From assembly GCA_002379985.1 (NCBI GenBank), contig DFVG01000017.1, positions 1-64,000 on the forward strand: a stretch of 64,000 nucleotides of DNA, written 5' to 3'. Shown one piece after another: positions 60,427 through 64,000 of the stretch. Position numbers and translations under genes: made by a program. The DNA comes from Flavobacteriaceae bacterium UBA4166. Lineage in GTDB: Bacteria > Bacteroidota > Bacteroidia > Flavobacteriales > Flavobacteriaceae. Positions within the stretch are counted from its first letter, which is position 1. Every line of letters begins with the position of its first letter. The notes below the pieces were generated by a model. That model ran no database searches, was not told where the DNA came from, and saw nothing but the letters and a program-made list of their open reading frames with translations.

Positions 60427-60771
60427 TTATTCTTCGGAACCTACCAGTGAGTGGAGAATGGATTGTAAAAACGAAAGCAACAGACTGAATAAGAGTGCCC
60501 ACCAAAATCCTGCCACCGAAAAACCCTCTAAAAAGGCGTCGGCCATCAGAATAATGAGCGCATTGATGACCAGTAAGAAGAGCCCCAGTGTAATGATGGT
60601 CACCGGAAGAGTTAGAATAACCAATATCGGTTTTACAATAAGACGAAGTAGGGCGATCACAATCGCTACGATAATAGCAGCCACATAACCGGCAACCGAT
60701 ACGCCGGGCAACACTTTAGCCAAGATCACCACAGCCACGGCGGTTAGTAATATTTTTAGGATCGTTTTCAT
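60427..60771 (-). CDS. Phage-holin-family (4TM) small membrane protein
   Basis: A 114-aa inner-membrane protein with four helices (AVAVVILAKVLPGVSVAGYV, AAIIVAIVIALLRLIVKPIL, PVTIITLGLFLLVINALIIL, GFWWALLFSLLLSFLQSILH). This is the phage holin superfamily IV / DUF360-like family, found in many bacteria without prophage; no lysis gene is near, so a membrane role unrelated to phage is likely. It precedes tig on the same strand. Confidence 0.88.
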   Translation of the reverse strand: MKTILKILLTAVAVVILAKVLPGVSVAGYVAAIIVAIVIALLRLIVKPILVILTLPVTIITLGLFLLVINALIILMADAFLEGFSVAGFWWALLFSLLLSFLQSILHSLVGSEE

Positions 60772-60795
60772 ACTTCAGATTAGAAACTCTAAAAT

Positions 60796-60826
60796 ACAAA
60801 AAACCGCGCTTGAAGCGCGGTTTTTC
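60796..60826 (-). terminator. Terminator of the SGNH/FadL operon
   Basis: On the minus strand ACCGCGCTT pairs with AAGCGCGGT, followed by TTTTT, 22 bp after the SGNH gene stop. Confidence 0.88.
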
Positions 60827-60847
60827 TAATCTAATTGATCTATAATC

Positions 60848-62380
60848 TTAATTATTTGCTGCCGTTACAGTACCGTAATTTCCAATATTTACCTTTGGAA
60901 TGGTCGCGTTATATGTATTATTAATGGCATCAATAATGAGGTTAGCCGTATAAGCGTATCCACGTGGTGTTGGGTGAACACCGTCTAATGAAAAGGCACC
61001 TCCGGTAACATATTGAGAACTCAACACACCACCATCGTACGCTATTCCATCTTGTGCTACTTGCGCCAATGCCGCACGAGCATCTACAAACGCAAGGCCA
61101 TTAGCCGAAGCCAATCCTTGGATCGTCGCGTTATAGGCTGCTGAAGCAGTCGCTACACGTCCTTGTTCCGTAGCCGTTAGCACCAAACTGTCTTCTAATG
61201 GAATAGAAACTCCTACCACACCCAATGGGTTGGATGGATCTGGAGTGGTACCCAATACTGAAGATGCAGGCAAGACTACCAAGTCATCTGCATTTGCTTG
61301 ACGCAATTGTCCTAGCAAATTCGCTGTGGGTGCCGGTAAGTTAAAAGGAGGCCCTTGCAAAATCAGAGAGATGTCGGTAAGGTCATCGTCCATGATAATT
61401 GGGAAGTTCACACCCGCTGTAAAATTGATCATTCGCGCGGCTGCTTCTTCAGGACTTAACACCCCTGCACCAACCAATCCCGGGAGTACTTGGGTATTGT
61501 ACAATCCAAATTGCGCATTTACTGTAGCCGCAGTGGCCGCATCTAACGGAATGGATTGAACAGGCACTGTCGTAAAGTAAGGAATAGAGGTTACATCCGG
61601 AATATTTACCAAGGCACCACCGGAAGCACCCGCTGAAAGGGCTGTTACTTGCTCGCTATAAACTGATGCAAATACGTTCGGGTCGGTAATATCGTTTGCT
61701 CCATAGGTGGAAGGATCAAAATTACCCGTTTGGTCTACTCCCGATCCACCGGACGTAGCGTATCCTAAGATATCATTGTTTCCGATCCATAAGGTAAAGA
61801 AAGTCGGACTCAAAGAAACAGCGTCTCCCAGTACTGTCGCGCTTGCGCTGGTTGCAAATCGCGCATAGTAAGGATTCGCTGCATCAGGCAAGCCTGCTGT
61901 ACTGCCGTACCCAGGAGCCACTAAGTGAAAACTTTTAGCTCCGGGAACCCCCATATTGTTGTAAGGGCCAGGGATACTATTTGCAACATCAGTTGTTGGA
62001 GTTCCTTCCAAAAGGGTTGGAGATGGATTTCCGGAAGCATCTACAGAAAGAACTAAACGATTCGGCTGAATTTGCATTCCACCTAACAATAATCCTCCTA
62101 AGTTATCTGCCATCAACGGTTGCGTAAAGGTTTCACTTCCACCCGCCTTGGCGAATTGTTGTGCCATGATGTTAGGAAAAGAATTTTCTTGTCCGGTGAT
62201 GTATAGAGCTCCATCGGCATATCCCGCAGTAAGGGAGTTTCCAACGGCAACAAAGTTAGAGAGGTTCGCCTCTCCGCTGCTGTAAAATCCGGAATCTTCT
62301 ACCGAATTTTCAAATTCTGGTTCACAACTAGCAAGGGCCGCAATGGCTGCTAGTGCAATATATTTTACTGTATGTTTCAT
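60848..62380 (-). CDS. SGNH/GDSL-type lipoprotein hydrolase
   Basis: A 510-aa surface or periplasmic lipoprotein (lipobox AALASC-EPEF, Cys19). The SGNH blocks are FVAVGNSLTAGY (Ser49; GNSL in place of GDSL), WIGNNDILGY (Asn), and DGVHPTPRGYA (Asp/His pair) near the C-terminus. An esterase or lipase acting on fatty esters is likely. ATG 62380 is chosen; the longer frame starts at TTG. It is 20 bp downstream of a FadL-type porin gene, suggesting hydrolysis of lipids followed by fatty-acid uptake. Confidence 0.9.
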   Translation of the reverse strand: MKHTVKYIALAAIAALASCEPEFENSVEDSGFYSSGEANLSNFVAVGNSLTAGYADGALYITGQENSFPNIMAQQFAKAGGSETFTQPLMADNLGGLLLGGMQIQPNRLVLSVDASGNPSPTLLEGTPTTDVANSIPGPYNNMGVPGAKSFHLVAPGYGSTAGLPDAANPYYARFATSASATVLGDAVSLSPTFFTLWIGNNDILGYATSGGSGVDQTGNFDPSTYGANDITDPNVFASVYSEQVTALSAGASGGALVNIPDVTSIPYFTTVPVQSIPLDAATAATVNAQFGLYNTQVLPGLVGAGVLSPEEAAARMINFTAGVNFPIIMDDDLTDISLILQGPPFNLPAPTANLLGQLRQANADDLVVLPASSVLGTTPDPSNPLGVVGVSIPLEDSLVLTATEQGRVATASAAYNATIQGLASANGLAFVDARAALAQVAQDGIAYDGGVLSSQYVTGGAFSLDGVHPTPRGYAYTANLIIDAINNTYNATIPKVNIGNYGTVTAANN

Positions 62381-62400
62381 TTTTCTCAATTTTTTTTGAA

Positions 62401-63651
62401 TTACATTCTATACGTTAGCCCAAGACCAGGGATGAAGGCGTTCGACTTGTACTTTCCTTCGAACGGTACCACTTGTCCGTTTTCAGTATATCCTTCATAC
62501 GAAGCATCCACTTCTTTGAAGTGTAGGTACAAGAAAGAAGCATCGATCTGAAGACGCTGCCCTACATTAAACGTAAGTCCGGCCGTGTACCCATTACTGT
62601 CGTTACGCGGTGTTTCAGGAGCGAAAAATCCTTCTTGAACAGGACTTTCATCGAAATAATATCCAGCGCGTAACGTAAACATTTTTGTCGCCTCATACTG
62701 GAGTCCGAAGCGATAGGTAGAGGCATTCTTATAATTTCTAGGGTTGAACGAATCCGGGATATTTGGATCTGCGAAATCGATATCCAACGAGTCGTATACA
62801 TCCCAGAAGGCACGGTTATAATCGAATGCAAACAACCATTTATCACAGAATTCATAGGATAACCCTACAGTTAGTTCTGCCGGCAATGGCAGCGATGCAT
62901 CGATCTGTGTATCGGCAAAAGGAGTTAATGGTGAATTAGGAATATTTTCGAAATCAGCATCACCACCTTCAGCATCTAAAATAATCTCAGAACGATAATT
63001 TGCACCAATGCGAAGTCGTTCTGTTGGAGAGAACATGGCTCCTACGGTCCATCCCCAATTACTTACTCCGGAGGCATCGATCGTTACCTCACTGCGGTTT
63101 CCATCAATGTCGGTCAACGTTCGGTTTAGGTTTCGGTTGAAGTTTACAGAACCAGTTACATAGATTGGTCCTCCTCCTACACTAAAGTATTCACTTAGTT
63201 TGAATGACACGGTAGGCTGAATGTAGATCGCTTGCAAGTCGATGTTGTTCAATAAGTGAGATCCTGCCCAGTCGTCTTCATATTCTACCGTACTTCCGTA
63301 TGGAGTGTATACCCCAATACCAAATGCCATCCAGTCGGTAGCTTGATAAGAAGCATAGAAATAAAGGGGCGTTCCTACAGGACTATCGGTACGTGCGAAA
63401 GCACCCGTTTCTTCATTTTGATACGCTACATTAGAGAATACACCGCTTACTCCGGCTGAGATGCTCAATTTGTTTTCCAAGTACACCAATCCCGCTGGAT
63501 TGAAGAACAAGGATTCACTACTATTTACAACGGCTACTCCGGTGTGCCCCATCGCAAGTGCTTTTTGCCCTTGCAAGCTCACCCGGTATCCGCCGGCATA
63601 GGTCACTGCGGCCGTTAAAAAGAAGGCAGCAACTAGTAAAACTTTCTTCAT
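62401..63651 (-). CDS. OmpP1/FadL-family outer membrane protein
   Basis: A 416-aa outer-membrane transporter for hydrophobic substrates. A signal peptide (1-20, AAVTYAGG) is followed by the FadL N-terminal hatch (GYRVSLQGQKALAMGHTGVA, cut to 20) and LFFNPAGLVYLE, then the 14-strand barrel ending in FIPGLGLTYRM. ATG 63651 precedes the signal peptide; the longer frame adds four residues. It heads the operon with the SGNH hydrolase. Confidence 0.92.
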   Translation of the reverse strand: MKKVLLVAAFFLTAAVTYAGGYRVSLQGQKALAMGHTGVAVVNSSESLFFNPAGLVYLENKLSISAGVSGVFSNVAYQNEETGAFARTDSPVGTPLYFYASYQATDWMAFGIGVYTPYGSTVEYEDDWAGSHLLNNIDLQAIYIQPTVSFKLSEYFSVGGGPIYVTGSVNFNRNLNRTLTDIDGNRSEVTIDASGVSNWGWTVGAMFSPTERLRIGANYRSEIILDAEGGDADFENIPNSPLTPFADTQIDASLPLPAELTVGLSYEFCDKWLFAFDYNRAFWDVYDSLDIDFADPNIPDSFNPRNYKNASTYRFGLQYEATKMFTLRAGYYFDESPVQEGFFAPETPRNDSNGYTAGLTFNVGQRLQIDASFLYLHFKEVDASYEGYTENGQVVPFEGKYKSNAFIPGLGLTYRM

Positions 63652-63739
63652 AATTCGATTCATTTGGGTTCTGAAATTGTTAAAAATTGTAGTTATTTAT
63701 TATTAAATTCTTGATATCTACCTACATTAGGCTCATAAT

Positions 63740-63777
63740 ATTGAGAACTTTTTATTATGTATGCATAATATCTCAAT
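63740..63777. repeat. Nested inverted repeat upstream of the FadL-type gene
   Basis: ATTGAGA (63740-63746) pairs with TCTCAAT (63771-63777), and inside it ATTATG (63754-63759) pairs with CATAAT (63764-63769). It lies between the hydrolase stop and the porin start; AT-rich, no T tract, so an operator or weak terminator are both possible. Confidence 0.5.
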
Positions 63778-63783
63778 GCAATG

Positions 63784-64000
63784 TTATAAAAAATTAATAA
63801 CATTTTCGTAAAATTCATCAGGATTTTCAGCATGTAGCCAATGTCCTGCATTTGATATTTCAACGACTTTTGCCTTCGGAAAATGCTTCCGGATCAACAC
63901 CTCATCCATAGGTTCAATATATCCGGAATGTTCTCCGCCTAAAAACAAGGTCTTACCTTCATAGCTTCGGTCATTTTCTAAGGCCACACCAACGGCGGCC
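63784..64000 (-). CDS. Alpha/beta hydrolase, C-terminal part
   Basis: The last 71 codons of a hydrolase whose start is outside the window. The piece KTLFLGGEHSGYIEPMDEVL is the usual strand carrying the acid, and AGHWLHAENPDEFYENVINF holds the catalytic histidine with its typical GHW-H surroundings. The nucleophile serine would be beyond the right edge. It resembles small cytosolic esterases (YbfF-like). Confidence 0.8.
   Translation of the reverse strand, partial: AAVGVALENDRSYEGKTLFLGGEHSGYIEPMDEVLIRKHFPKAKVVEISNAGHWLHAENPDEFYENVINFL

Noticed and set aside
60427..60771. Prophage remnant suggested by the holin-like protein
   Set aside because: No endolysin, integrase or structural phage gene is present nearby; the 4TM holin-like family is widespread in non-phage contexts.
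1..64000. CRISPR arrays, insertion sequences, rRNA genes, riboswitches, toxin-antitoxin pairs
   Set aside because: I looked for regular repeats with spacers, transposase motifs, rRNA sequence, known aptamer cores and small paired toxin/antitoxin genes and found none I could support.

Overview
The window comes from a flavobacterium (Bacteroidota, family Flavobacteriaceae, probably marine). The evidence is the gene content: TonB-dependent receptors with carboxypeptidase-like N-terminal domains, GLPGLI proteins, a DUF5686 outer-membrane protein, a K+-dependent membrane pyrophosphatase, a FolK-deoxynucleoside kinase fusion, and the tig-clpP-clpX order. Shine-Dalgarno sites are scarce, and several promoters match the Bacteroidota form TTG-N17/18-TAnnTTTG. 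No transposase, integrase, CRISPR array or rRNA gene is visible. Most of the window is chromosomal housekeeping DNA.

Layout. 0-5.3 kb (minus strand): a truncated papain-like protease, a 919-aa TonB-dependent receptor-like protein and two tandem GLPGLI proteins. 5.4-13.7 kb: a secreted protein of unknown function, deoxynucleoside kinase, polyphosphate kinase, an App1-like phosphatase, an MgtC/DUF4010 membrane protein and membrane pyrophosphatase. 13.9-20.8 kb: a heme-type TonB receptor with a small partner protein, a DUF5686 protein and pdhB. 21-27 kb: etfBA, a bifunctional nuclease, a nucleoside transporter with an extra N-terminal domain, thyA and a TonB-C protein. 27.1-30.9 kb: ergothioneine genes egtB-egtD, a DUF3124 lipoprotein and a convergent PLP enzyme that could be the missing C-S lyase. 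30.9-40.1 kb: a 2TM protein, folA, a fructosamine-kinase-like gene, a general-stress flavin/PLP-oxidase gene broken by an amber codon, fabD, an amidohydrolase, galE, a DegT aminotransferase, waaA and DUF2461.

40.2-45.8 kb is the most unusual part. Five small acidic lipoproteins share a Cys-Arg-Glu/Asp-Thr signature at the lipidation site. They flank a LexA/CI-like (HTH plus S24 peptidase) repressor gene. That repressor is divergent from a two-gene DNA-repair module (radical SAM protein plus UDG-linked DUF4130 protein), and the shared intergenic region carries four GGA-N5-TCC sites. This looks like a self-cleaving-repressor DNA-damage module. 45.8-46.4 kb holds tRNA-Gly and tRNA-Leu, each with a partial copy of itself nearby.

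46.4-64 kb: mutS, a TrmH-type methyltransferase, the folK-dNK fusion, a queuosine-precursor transporter, an AsmA-like protein, DUF2797, a GH3-like acyl-adenylase, a small lipoprotein, clpX-clpP-tig, a holin-like membrane protein, an SGNH hydrolase with a FadL-type porin, and the end of an alpha/beta hydrolase. Across the whole window the nonamer CTTC(C/G)GAAG and its 8-base core are strikingly over-represented.
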